Assembly: GCF_017814435.1 (NCBI RefSeq) | Contig: NZ_JAGJCB010000004.1 | Location: 186,001-250,000 of the forward strand | Origin: Mariniflexile gromovii | Lineage (GTDB): Bacteria; Bacteroidota; Bacteroidia; Flavobacteriales; Flavobacteriaceae | Length of the DNA stretch: 64,000 bases | Direction: 5' to 3' | Shown here: positions 8,979 to 17,269 of the stretch, one piece after another | Position numbering within the stretch: the stretch's first letter is position 1 | Layout of the letters: the number at the start of each line of letters is the position of its first letter | Program-made: the position numbers and the translations under genes | Notes under the pieces: model-generated | What the model saw: the letters and a program-made list of their open reading frames with translations, nothing else | What the model was told of the DNA's origin: nothing | Database searches by the model: none

Positions 8979-10949
8979 TTAGCATCCTTTTTTCAAATCA
9001 TGTAATGTGTTGTCAACATATTTTTTAGCTCCTTTTGAAGAACTCACATTATACTTAAAAATTGCATCATTAAAAGTCCCTATAATACAAGAAATAATAA
9101 ATAGAATATCTTTTTTAATAGATACATCATTATAATAATCTACAATATTGTAATGAACTTCGATGTTTCTTTCGTCATAAGCTACCCTAATTGTATTAGA
9201 TATCCACTTATCTATTTCAATAAAAAAAGATGATTTATCTTTTACGTAAGATCTCATCTCATCTTTAAATTCACATAACATTGAACCACATGGTAGTAAT
9301 TCAATTTTCTTTTCCAAGACATCACCAATAATACTTTCTCCTATATTAACTTTACCCAACCCAATTTCATCCATTTTACTTTGGTCTAAAGAATATACTC
9401 TATAAAAAGAAAAATTTTCGCTTAAAGCATTGGATAACAAAATCCTATAATTGGTGAAAAAATTTGTCCTTATTCTAATACATTTTTTCGCAAAATCTAT
9501 AAACTCATCTGTGTTATCAAAATATGGTTCAACACACTCTATCCATAAAGATTTAAAATTAAGTTTATGATATTCAAGTTTATTACTCGCTATCAAAGCA
9601 TTACTATTTGCCAAGTGTATCGAAAAAGAGTTTTGCGATTTAATATTATTCTTAAATATTAATAGTTCATCTAACATACTCTTTCTTATATCATCTAACC
9701 TAAATGTTATTTTACTAGACTCTTTGTTATTAGATATTTTATGATAATTATATTTTTCATCTACCAATATACTATGTTTTGACAATCTAACATTAGTTAA
9801 TTTCTCATCATAAAAATGTTCAATTGAAAAGGACTTAAGACATCTTTTAAATTCTAAAAGCGAAATTTCCGCTCTACTATAAGCTTCAATAAAAGACTTT
9901 GTTGGAAACTTAAATGAATCAAAATGGTCGATATCTTCAGTATTATATTTAGTTGGTATAATTAAATTACAAGTAGAATTCTCCTTAGTTGAATCATTAA
10001 TCTCATAATAATTTTCATTGAACAACTCACAATTAGAATAGTAATTAAAGTCTTCTTCTCTAATTTTTGATTTATCAGTTTTATAAAAATTGAGAATTTT
10101 ATTTTTTTTTGGGTTGTAAAAAGTAGATTCAAATATTTCTATTGGTTCTGATTGAAAGTCTACTCCTTCTATTTTGAAAATATAAAAACCTTTGTGCTGT
10201 GGTTCTTTTAAAAAAAATTCTAAATAATTAATTCTATCTTTTAGCGATAAAAGTTTAAATTGTTCTGAAACATATTCTTTCCACAGTTCATATGAGTCAA
10301 AGTCAGCAGAATTTTTTTCATATCTAAAATTGAACTTATTTGAAGGGTTAAATATGGTATTACTTAACAATCCTTTAATAAAAGCTAAAGAGTAACCTTT
10401 TAAAACAAATAGATCAATAATAGAATTACTCAAAAACTTCAAATCTTGCTTACAATTTTTGTCTAAATTCTTTTTGCTGAAAATAGTATTTAACAATTTA
10501 CCTATTAATATGCCGGGAAATATATTTAAATCAAAAAAATCATTCCTAAGATTTTTAAATGCATTCCTCAATCTTTCTCTTTCGGAAAAAGATAAATATT
10601 TTGAATCATCAACACCTTCTTCTTTATTTTCAATTCTTTTTTTTATGCTTTGAATCTCATTCGATAATTTATCGTTACTTCTTAAAAGTATATTTTGTTT
10701 ATGGAAATAACTATGGTGATTAAAATATTTCAGTAGTTTTTTACAATTAATCCCACTATTCCATTCTAAATGTTTTTCCACCTTGCTAATCAATGAAATC
10801 TGGGAAGAAAATTTTGGTTCATTAACTAAAATCAAATCTCTATTATCTGTGAATAAAAAATCCCAATAATGCCAAAAATATTCAGCTTTCAATTTAACAT
10901 TAGGCAAACATTCCTTTGAAATGGAATCATGTAGTTTATAGAACTTCAT
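8979..10949 (-). CDS. Orphan 656-aa protein with C-terminal HEPN-like motif; candidate defence protein
   Basis: I do not recognise a named family. The protein is soluble, rich in Lys, Asn, Phe and Ser, with a charged, possibly coiled-coil stretch near residues 85-125. A beta-rich section around 255-300 (ending T-F-Y-N-P-K) precedes the C-terminal domain. Near the C-terminus, W-I-S-N-T-I-R-V-A-Y-D-E is followed by R-N-I-E-V-H (594-599). This matches the R-x4-6-H signature (R-N-x3-H form) of HEPN ribonucleases found in many toxin and antiphage proteins. Base composition is unlike the neighbours: rows 9661-9780 hold 25 G/C in 120, while a row inside obgE (11341-11400) holds 27 in 60. It stands alone between the conserved obgE and an ordinary lipoprotein gene, downstream of the obgE terminator. 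A laterally acquired defence gene is my inference. Confidence 0.8.
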   Translation of the reverse strand: MKFYKLHDSISKECLPNVKLKAEYFWHYWDFLFTDNRDLILVNEPKFSSQISLISKVEKHLEWNSGINCKKLLKYFNHHSYFHKQNILLRSNDKLSNEIQSIKKRIENKEEGVDDSKYLSFSERERLRNAFKNLRNDFFDLNIFPGILIGKLLNTIFSKKNLDKNCKQDLKFLSNSIIDLFVLKGYSLAFIKGLLSNTIFNPSNKFNFRYEKNSADFDSYELWKEYVSEQFKLLSLKDRINYLEFFLKEPQHKGFYIFKIEGVDFQSEPIEIFESTFYNPKKNKILNFYKTDKSKIREEDFNYYSNCELFNENYYEINDSTKENSTCNLIIPTKYNTEDIDHFDSFKFPTKSFIEAYSRAEISLLEFKRCLKSFSIEHFYDEKLTNVRLSKHSILVDEKYNYHKISNNKESSKITFRLDDIRKSMLDELLIFKNNIKSQNSFSIHLANSNALIASNKLEYHKLNFKSLWIECVEPYFDNTDEFIDFAKKCIRIRTNFFTNYRILLSNALSENFSFYRVYSLDQSKMDEIGLGKVNIGESIIGDVLEKKIELLPCGSMLCEFKDEMRSYVKDKSSFFIEIDKWISNTIRVAYDERNIEVHYNIVDYYNDVSIKKDILFIISCIIGTFNDAIFKYNVSSSKGAKKYVDNTLHDLKKGC

Positions 10950-10971
10950 TTTTACTGTTTTCTATAAAATT

Positions 10972-11002
10972 AAAAAGCTCTTAATAAAATTAAGAGCTTT
11001 TT
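10972..11002 (-). terminator. Strong terminator downstream of obgE
   Basis: A perfect 13-bp inverted repeat (10972-10984 and 10990-11002) with a five-base loop and A/T runs on both flanks. It ends obgE transcription and lies only 22 bases before the start codon of the 656-aa gene. Confidence 0.85.
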
Positions 11003-11024
11003 AAAAATTGTTATAAACAAAAAA

Positions 11025-12023
11025 TTAATCGTTCAACATTTTCCAAAGTGTGTCTTTCAACTGTGTGATGCCCTGTTGCGCAACCGAGGAAATGAACAGA
11101 TACGGAATTGGCAACTCGTTATCCAATAATTCTTTTAATTCTGCTTTAAGTTCCTCGTCCAACATATCGCATTTTGATATGGCAATGATGCGGTCTTTAT
11201 CCAGCATTTCTGGGTTGTAACGACGTAACTCATCCAACAGAATATCGTATTGTTTTTTAATATCGGGTGCATCGGCTGGGATTAAAAACAGCAAAATAGA
11301 ATTACGCTCGATATGGCGTAAAAAGTAATGCCCGAGTCCACGACCTTCGGCTGCCCCTTCAATAATTCCAGGAATATCTGCCATTACAAAGGTTTGGAAA
11401 TCGCGATACTTTACAATGCCTAAATTGGGTTTTAGGGTGGTAAATTCGTAATCGGCAATTTTTGGTTTTGCTGAAGTTACCACAGAAAGCAAAGTCGATT
11501 TTCCGGCATTCGGGAAACCTACCAGCCCCACATCGGCAAGCACTTTTAACTCTAAAGTAATATGCTTTTCCTCATGCGGAATACCTGGTTGTGCGTAACG
11601 CGGCGTTTGGTTCGTGGCAGTTCTAAAATGCCAGTTGCCCAAACCACCTTTACCGCCTTCGGCAATGATTTTTTCTTCACCGTGTTTAGTAATTTCAAAA
11701 ATAATTTCGTTGGTTTCGGTATCTCGAACAACGGTTCCTAGCGGCACTTCAACATATTCATCGGCGCCATCGGCACCAAAACTGCGGCTACTGCCACCAT
11801 GTTCGCCATGGCCAGCACGTATGTGTTTTTTAAACTTTAAATGAAGAAGTGTCCAAAGGTTTTCATTGCCTCGTAGAATAACGTGACCACCACGACCACC
11901 ATCGCCCCCATCGGGACCTCCTTTTTCAATAAATTTTTCGCGGTGTAAATGCGACGATCCTTTACCTCCGTTACCAGAGCTAACGTACATTTTTACGTAA
12001 TCAACAAAATTTCCCTCGGTCAT
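11025..12023 (-). CDS. obgE: GTPase ObgE/CgtA
   Basis: Essential ribosome-associated GTPase that acts in 50S assembly. The glycine-rich Obg fold occupies residues 1-158 with its repeated G-G-x-G-G motifs. The G domain follows: P-loop G-F-P-N-A-G-K-S at 169-176 and G3 D-I-P-G at 216-219. At 332 residues it lacks the extra C-terminal OCT domain of some Gram-positive members. It lies directly downstream of the hpt-adk fusion gene, with an 87-base spacer that contains an imperfect inverted repeat. Confidence 0.97.
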   Translation of the reverse strand: MTEGNFVDYVKMYVSSGNGGKGSSHLHREKFIEKGGPDGGDGGRGGHVILRGNENLWTLLHLKFKKHIRAGHGEHGGSSRSFGADGADEYVEVPLGTVVRDTETNEIIFEITKHGEEKIIAEGGKGGLGNWHFRTATNQTPRYAQPGIPHEEKHITLELKVLADVGLVGFPNAGKSTLLSVVTSAKPKIADYEFTTLKPNLGIVKYRDFQTFVMADIPGIIEGAAEGRGLGHYFLRHIERNSILLFLIPADAPDIKKQYDILLDELRRYNPEMLDKDRIIAISKCDMLDEELKAELKELLDNELPIPYLFISSVAQQGITQLKDTLWKMLND

Positions 12024-12110
12024 CTTAATTGTTTATTTGTTTGTTGTTTAGTTGTTAAGCCGAAGTTAAAGAGTCGACTTAACGACAAACAACTTAACTA
12101 CAAACATCTC

Positions 12111-13220
12111 TTAAAGTTTATCAATAACACCACTCAAACGCACCGTAATATCTTCAATACTACCAACGCCATCAACACCGTAGTATTTATTTTGTGCCGA
12201 ATAGTAATCTTTTAAAATAGCGGTTTTATCGTAATATTCTTTAATTCTGTTACGAATGATGGACTCATCGGCATCATCGGCACGCCCACTGGTTTTTCCT
12301 CTACCAATAAGACGTTCAACTAAAATTTCATCATCAACTTCCAATGCAACCATGGCATTTATTGAAGAATCTTTGCTTTCCAATAATTTATCTAAAGCCT
12401 CAGCTTGTGCATTGGTACGTGGAAATCCATCAAAAATAAAACCTTTTGCCCCAGAGTTTTTTTCAACTTCAGCATTTAGCATATCTATTGTTACTTGATC
12501 TGGAACCAACGCGCCTTTATCCATGTAAGATTTAGCCAACATACCCAAAGCTGTTTCGTTTTTAATATTAAATCTAAAAACATCGCCCGTAGAGATATGT
12601 ACTAAATTGTACTTGTCTTTTAAAAATTCTGCTTGCGTTCCTTTTCCTGCTCCTGGAGGTCCAAATAGTACTAAATTTGTCATGAATTGTGTTTCTTTTA
12701 TTTGATAGACTTCTGGTATATTTCTCCCCAACCCATTATAGTCTAGGCCGTAGCCAACTATAAATTTATTAGGGATTTCGATACCTATATAGTGTAGTTT
12801 AAAATCTTTTTTATAAGCTTCGGGTTTGTAAAATAAAGTTGCAATTTTTAATGATTTTACTTCTTCATTCTTAAAAATGCGGTGTACCTCTGCCAACGTA
12901 TTGCCCGTATCAATAATATCTTCTAAAATAACCACCGTACGTCCTGTTAAATCTTGCGTTAGGCCTATTAACCTTTGAATGTCTTCGGTAGATTTAACAC
13001 CTTCATAAGATGCCAATTTAATAAACGTTACCTCACATGGTTTTGGGTACTTTTTTACAAAATCGCTCACTACCATAAATGAGCCATTTAAAATACCCAC
13101 AAACACTGGAATTTCGTCTCCAATATCGTCCGCTATGTCATTAGCCATACGCTGCATAGCCGCATCTATTTCTTTAGCCGAAATAAATGGTTTAAAATAT
13201 TTGTCGTGTAGCTTTATCAC
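12111..13220 (-). CDS. hpt/adk: Fused hypoxanthine phosphoribosyltransferase - adenylate kinase
   Basis: One open frame encodes two purine enzymes. Residues 1-175 are a purine phosphoribosyltransferase with the PRPP loop V-I-L-E-D-I-I-D-T-G-N-T-L (97-109), which makes IMP/GMP from free bases. Residues 180-369 are adenylate kinase: P-loop G-P-P-G-A-G-K-G-T (187-195), F-D-G-F-P-R-T, and a short LID without zinc cysteines. The adk Met is residue 180 (codon at 12681-12683). No stop codon separates the halves, so both a fusion and internal initiation of a separate Adk are possible. A TATCTTTG element (13243-13250) upstream could be its -7 box. purK is divergent, so this is a purine neighbourhood. 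Confidence 0.92.
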   Translation of the reverse strand: MIKLHDKYFKPFISAKEIDAAMQRMANDIADDIGDEIPVFVGILNGSFMVVSDFVKKYPKPCEVTFIKLASYEGVKSTEDIQRLIGLTQDLTGRTVVILEDIIDTGNTLAEVHRIFKNEEVKSLKIATLFYKPEAYKKDFKLHYIGIEIPNKFIVGYGLDYNGLGRNIPEVYQIKETQFMTNLVLFGPPGAGKGTQAEFLKDKYNLVHISTGDVFRFNIKNETALGMLAKSYMDKGALVPDQVTIDMLNAEVEKNSGAKGFIFDGFPRTNAQAEALDKLLESKDSSINAMVALEVDDEILVERLIGRGKTSGRADDADESIIRNRIKEYYDKTAILKDYYSAQNKYYGVDGVGSIEDITVRLSGVIDKL

Positions 13221-13242
13221 AGTTAGTTATTTTTGAAAGGGG

Positions 13243-13250
13243 CAAAGATA
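13243..13250 (-). promoter_or_regulatory. Candidate -7 element for hpt-adk
   Basis: On the minus strand TATCTTTG matches the Bacteroidetes -7 consensus TAnnTTTG, 23 bases before the start codon. No good -33 TTTG is seen at the expected distance, so the call is weak. Confidence 0.35.
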
Positions 13251-13314
13251 ATCAATAGATTGCCTAATTACGATTTTTGGTTTACGAATTCGAGACTATT
13301 TTAAGATTTAAGTG

Positions 13315-13322
13315 TATTTTTG
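13315..13322 (+). promoter_or_regulatory. Candidate -7 element for purK
   Basis: TATTTTTG matches TAnnTTTG and lies 35 bases before the purK ATG. A matching -33 box is not visible. Confidence 0.35.
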
Positions 13323-13357
13323 CCATACAATTAACGATTTTTAGCATTAATAAAAGC

Positions 13358-14512
13358 ATGAACTATTTTTCTTCAAATTTTAAACTCGGTATTCTTGGTG
13401 GTGGTCAATTAGGTAAAATGCTACTTAACGACACCCGAAAATTTGATATTTATACCTGTGTTTTAGACGGCAGTAATGAAGCCCCTTGTAAAATTGCCAG
13501 TAATGAATTTCATTTAGGTGATTTAATGGATTTTGATGCGGTTTATAACTTCGGAAAACAAGTTGATGTGCTTACTATAGAAATTGAAAACGTAAATGTT
13601 GATGCTTTGGAAGCGCTTGAAAAAGATGGGAAAAAAGTATATCCATCGTCTAAAACCCTTCGAACCATTCAAAACAAAGCAACTCAAAAGTTGTTTTATG
13701 TTGACCATAATTTACCAACAGCCCCATTTTCTCGCTTCGCCTATCTTTCTGAAATTGAAGACGCCATAAATAACGGCGGTTTACAATTTCCGTTTGTTTG
13801 GAAAGCAGCGCAGTTTGGTTATGATGGCAATGGTGTAAAAGTGGTGAGGCAGATTTCCGATTTGGAAAATTTACCCAAAGGTGAGTGTATAGCAGAAACT
13901 TTAGTGCCTTTTAAAAATGAATTGGCAGTAATTGTAGCACGAAACCCTTCAGGGGAAACCAAAACATTTCCTGTTGTAGAAATGGAATTTCATCCAGAAG
14001 CAAACCAAGTGGAATACGTTATTTGTCCTGCTAGAATATCCGATGATGTAGCAAACAAAGCCAGAGAAATTGCTCTAAAAACATCAAAAGCATTTAATCA
14101 TGTCGGGTTATTGGCTGTTGAAATGTTTCAAACGCAAAACGACGATATTTTAATAAATGAAGTAGCACCAAGACCTCATAATTCTGGCCACCAAACCATT
14201 GAAGCGAGTTATACCTCGCAATTCGAACAACATTTGCGTGCTATTCTAGATTTACCTTTAGGAAGAACCGACAGTAAAGTGGGTGGTGTTATGGTAAATT
14301 TGGTTGGTGCTGAAGGCTTTTCGGGGAATGTAGTTTATGAAAACATTGCATCCATCATGAACCTTTATGGTGTGACGCCCCATATTTACGGTAAAAAACA
14401 AACCAGACCTTTCAGAAAAATGGGGCACGTAACCATTGTGAATGAAGATTTAAATGAAGCGCGACGTGTTGCCGAGGAAGTTAAGAAAACAATTAGAGTT
14501 ATAAGTGAATAA
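13358..14512 (+). CDS. purK: N5-carboxyaminoimidazole ribonucleotide synthase PurK
   Basis: ATP-grasp enzyme that carboxylates AIR with bicarbonate in purine synthesis. The 384-residue protein opens with F-K-L-G-I-L-G-G-G-Q-L-G-K-M, the PurK signature, and has the ATP-grasp segment F-V-W-K-A-A-Q-F-G-Y-D-G and the E-V-A-P-R-P-H-N-S-G-H active-site motif. The ATG at 13358 was chosen because it leads straight into the conserved N-terminus; the frame is open further up. purE follows after 74 bases, giving the two-step N5-CAIR route. Confidence 0.96.
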   Translation: MNYFSSNFKLGILGGGQLGKMLLNDTRKFDIYTCVLDGSNEAPCKIASNEFHLGDLMDFDAVYNFGKQVDVLTIEIENVNVDALEALEKDGKKVYPSSKTLRTIQNKATQKLFYVDHNLPTAPFSRFAYLSEIEDAINNGGLQFPFVWKAAQFGYDGNGVKVVRQISDLENLPKGECIAETLVPFKNELAVIVARNPSGETKTFPVVEMEFHPEANQVEYVICPARISDDVANKAREIALKTSKAFNHVGLLAVEMFQTQNDDILINEVAPRPHNSGHQTIEASYTSQFEQHLRAILDLPLGRTDSKVGGVMVNLVGAEGFSGNVVYENIASIMNLYGVTPHIYGKKQTRPFRKMGHVTIVNEDLNEARRVAEEVKKTIRVISE

Positions 14513-14523
14513 ATCAGAAAAAA

Positions 14524-14586
14524 CAAGTACCAAAATCCAATTATCTTAGATTAATACGGAATTTGGAATTTAAAATTTGGAATTTT
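14524..14586 (+). repeat. Dispersed repeat upstream of purE (copy A)
   Basis: It starts AAGTACCAAAATCCAA and ends with the repeated words GGAATTTGGAATTT and AATTTGGAATTTT, directly before the purE ATG. A related copy lies at 27661-27725, also directly before a start codon. The TTGG and CCAA words make it weakly palindromic. Confidence 0.5.
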
Positions 14587-15069
14587 ATGAATAAAGTAGG
14601 AGTTATAATGGGAAGCAAAAGCGATTTGCCAGTAATGCAAGACGCTATTGATGTATTAAGAGATTTTAATATTGAAGTGGAAGTTGATATTGTTTCGGCG
14701 CACCGCACCCCGGAAAAACTATTTGATTACGGTAAACATGCACACACCAAAGGCTTTGCCGTTATTATTGCCGGTGCGGGTGGTGCAGCCCATTTACCTG
14801 GTATGATCGCTTCATTATCACCACTTCCTGTAATTGGAGTGCCTGTAAAAAGCAGTAATTCTATTGATGGTTGGGATTCTGTGCTATCCATTCTACAAAT
14901 GCCAGGAGGTGTACCCGTAGCTACGGTTGCTTTAAACGGTGCCAAAAATGCAGGTATATTAGCTGCGCAAATTATTGGTTCTAACAACCCTGCTATCTTA
15001 AATAAAATAATTGACTATAAAGAATCTTTAAAACAAATTGTTCTTGAATCGGCTAAAGATTTAAAATAA
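14587..15069 (+). CDS. purE: N5-CAIR mutase PurE
   Basis: Class I PurE converts N5-CAIR into CAIR. At 160 residues it is a typical single-domain form, with G-S-K-S-D-L-P-V-M near the N-terminus, the S-A-H-R-T-P loop and the G-A-G-G-A-A-H-L-P-G segment that binds the carboxylate. The ATG at 14587 starts the conserved M-N-K-V-G-V-I-M; the frame is open eight codons earlier inside a repeat. It follows purK, and a strong terminator closes the unit. Confidence 0.96.
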   Translation: MNKVGVIMGSKSDLPVMQDAIDVLRDFNIEVEVDIVSAHRTPEKLFDYGKHAHTKGFAVIIAGAGGAAHLPGMIASLSPLPVIGVPVKSSNSIDGWDSVLSILQMPGGVPVATVALNGAKNAGILAAQIIGSNNPAILNKIIDYKESLKQIVLESAKDLK

Positions 15070-15101
15070 AAAAAACCTCGAGGGGAATCTCGAGGTTTTT
15101 T
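15070..15101 (+). terminator. Terminator of purK-purE
   Basis: The 13-bp stem AAAAAACCTCGAG / CTCGAGGTTTTTT with a six-base loop ends in a T run, right after the purE stop codon. A classical intrinsic terminator. Confidence 0.92.
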
Positions 15102-15160
15102 AGCTATTAAGAATAATTTTATGAGTTAGTCACTCTTCAAATTGTGCGGCAAAAATATAA

Positions 15161-15190
15161 AAAATTTATTATGTATGCATAATAAATTTT
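15161..15190 (+). promoter_or_regulatory. 13-bp inverted repeat just before the M3 peptidase gene
   Basis: AAAATTTATTATG and its exact complement CATAATAAATTTT surround a four-base loop (TATG). The repeat ends 25 bases before the start codon and is followed by a T-rich run. It could be an operator, an attenuator or a second terminator. Confidence 0.4.
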
Positions 15191-15215
15191 ATTTTTTTAA
15201 TATATCTATTATAAA

Positions 15216-17255
15216 ATGACATCCAATCTCTTACTAAAATCGTTCCAAACGCCTTATAATACAGCACCTTTTTCAAAAATTAAGAATGAAGATTTCCTTC
15301 CTGCTTTCAAACAATGTATTGAAGAAGCTAAGGCTGAAATTGATGCTATTGCTAATAATTCTGAAGAACCAACGTTTAAAAACACGATTGAAGCCTTGGA
15401 ATTTTCAGGTGAACAATTAGATAGGGTTTCGAGCATATTTTTCAATTTGAATTCGGCTGAAACCAACGATGCTATTCAAAAAATAGCTCAAGAAGTATCA
15501 CCATTATTGTCTGAATTCAGCAATGATATCACTTTAAACGAAGCCCTTTTCAAACGTATAAAATCGGTTTACGATTCTAAAAGCAGTTTGAATTTAAATA
15601 CCGAACAACAAACACTTCTTGATAAAAAATACAAAAGCTTTTCTAGAAACGGGGCTAATTTGCCAGATGACAAAAAAGAAAAACTCCGTGAAATTGACAA
15701 AGAATTAAGTAAATTGAAGTTGAAATTTGGAGAAAACGTTCTTGCCGAAACCAACAAATTCGAGATGCTGATTACGGATGAAAAAGAACTATCAGGATTA
15801 CCGGAAGGTGCTATGGAAGCCGCAAAACAATTGGCAGAAAGCAAAGACAAAGAAGGCTGGTTGTTCACTTTAGATTATCCAAGCTACATTCCATTTGTTA
15901 CTTATGCCGACAATAGAGACCTCCGAAAAAAAATAACACTTGCCGCAGGTAGTAAAGGCTTTAATAATGATGATTTAGACAACCAAGACATTGTTCTAAA
16001 AATAGCCAAACTTAGGTTTCAACGCGCCAACTTATTGGGATACAAAACCCATGCGCATTTTGTTTTAGAAGAGCGTATGGCAAAAACACCAACCAAAGTA
16101 GAAGGCTTTTTAAATGAACTCCTTGAAAAGGCAAAACCCGCCGCAAACGAAGAATTTAAAAACCTTCAAAATTTCGCAAAGGAATTAGATAGTATTGAAC
16201 AACTTGAAAAGTGGGATGCTTCCTATTATTCTGAAAAATTAAAGCAAAAATTATTCAATCTTGATGATGAGTTGCTAAAGCCTTATTTCAAAATAGAAAA
16301 CGTGATTGATGGTGCTTTTACAGTTGCCAAAAAATTATTCGATTTAAACTTTGAAGAAATTAAGGATATTGACAAATACCATGAAGATGTTTTAACGTAT
16401 AAAGTTACCAATAGCGATGGCGATTTCATCTCTATTTTTTATGCCGATTTCTTTCCAAGAGCCGGAAAACGCAATGGTGCGTGGATGACCTCTTATAAGC
16501 CGCAATCTGTAAAAGATGGCAAAAACGACAGACCCCATATATCTATAGTTTGTAATTTTACAAAACCAACAAAAAGCAAACCATCGTTACTAACTTTTAA
16601 TGAAGTCACCACCTTGTTTCACGAGTTCGGGCATGCCTTACACGGTATGTTAGCCAACACCACCTACCCGAGTTTGTCGGGCACTTCGGTTTTTTGGGAC
16701 TTTGTGGAACTGCCAAGTCAAGTTATGGAAAACTGGTGCTACGAAAAGGAAGCCTTGGAATTATTCGCTAAACATTATGAAACGGGTGAAGTGATTCCAA
16801 TGGATTTAGTGGAAAAGATAAAGGAATCGGCCACATTCCATCAAGGGATACAAACCTTGCGCCAAATAAGTTTTGGTTTATTGGATATGAGTTGGCACGG
16901 GCAAGACCCCACTGGTATTGCCAACGTAAAAGCGCATGAATTGAACGCTTTTGAAAACACCACATTATATCCTGAAACACCTGAAACTTGTATGAGCACC
17001 TCGTTTTCGCACATCTTTCAAGGTGGCTACTCTTCAGGGTATTACAGTTATAAATGGGCCGAAGTTTTAGATGCCGATGCTTTTGAATATTTTAAGGAAA
17101 CCGGTATTTTTAATAAAGACACCGCTACCAAATTTAAAAATAACGTGCTTTCGCAAGGCGGAACGGAAGACCCTATGGCGCTTTACAAACGTTTTAGAGG
17201 CAAAGAACCGCAACCTGAAGCTTTATTGAGACGTGCAGGATTATTGAAGGAATAA
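15216..17255 (+). CDS. M3 family oligopeptidase / dipeptidyl carboxypeptidase
   Basis: A cytosolic zinc peptidase that degrades short peptides. The 679-residue length equals that of E. coli Dcp and OpdA. The zinc site is H-E-F-G-H (469-473) with the third ligand E498, the HExxH-x24-E spacing of family M3. The segment F-S-H-I-F-Q-G-G-Y-S-S-G-Y-Y-S-Y near 590-605 is the substrate-binding region typical of the family. There is no signal peptide. Family members Dcp, PrlC and OpdA cannot be told apart safely here. Confidence 0.93.
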   Translation: MTSNLLLKSFQTPYNTAPFSKIKNEDFLPAFKQCIEEAKAEIDAIANNSEEPTFKNTIEALEFSGEQLDRVSSIFFNLNSAETNDAIQKIAQEVSPLLSEFSNDITLNEALFKRIKSVYDSKSSLNLNTEQQTLLDKKYKSFSRNGANLPDDKKEKLREIDKELSKLKLKFGENVLAETNKFEMLITDEKELSGLPEGAMEAAKQLAESKDKEGWLFTLDYPSYIPFVTYADNRDLRKKITLAAGSKGFNNDDLDNQDIVLKIAKLRFQRANLLGYKTHAHFVLEERMAKTPTKVEGFLNELLEKAKPAANEEFKNLQNFAKELDSIEQLEKWDASYYSEKLKQKLFNLDDELLKPYFKIENVIDGAFTVAKKLFDLNFEEIKDIDKYHEDVLTYKVTNSDGDFISIFYADFFPRAGKRNGAWMTSYKPQSVKDGKNDRPHISIVCNFTKPTKSKPSLLTFNEVTTLFHEFGHALHGMLANTTYPSLSGTSVFWDFVELPSQVMENWCYEKEALELFAKHYETGEVIPMDLVEKIKESATFHQGIQTLRQISFGLLDMSWHGQDPTGIANVKAHELNAFENTTLYPETPETCMSTSFSHIFQGGYSSGYYSYKWAEVLDADAFEYFKETGIFNKDTATKFKNNVLSQGGTEDPMALYKRFRGKEPQPEALLRRAGLLKE

Positions 17256-17269
17256 ACCCTAATAGTAAT

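Noticed and set aside
12043-12098. Imperfect inverted repeat in the obgE/hpt-adk spacer
   Set aside because: The arms (GTTGTTTAGTTGTTAAG and CTTAACGACAAACAAC) carry several mismatches and low-complexity GTT/AAC words. It may be a weak hairpin but gives no clear function.
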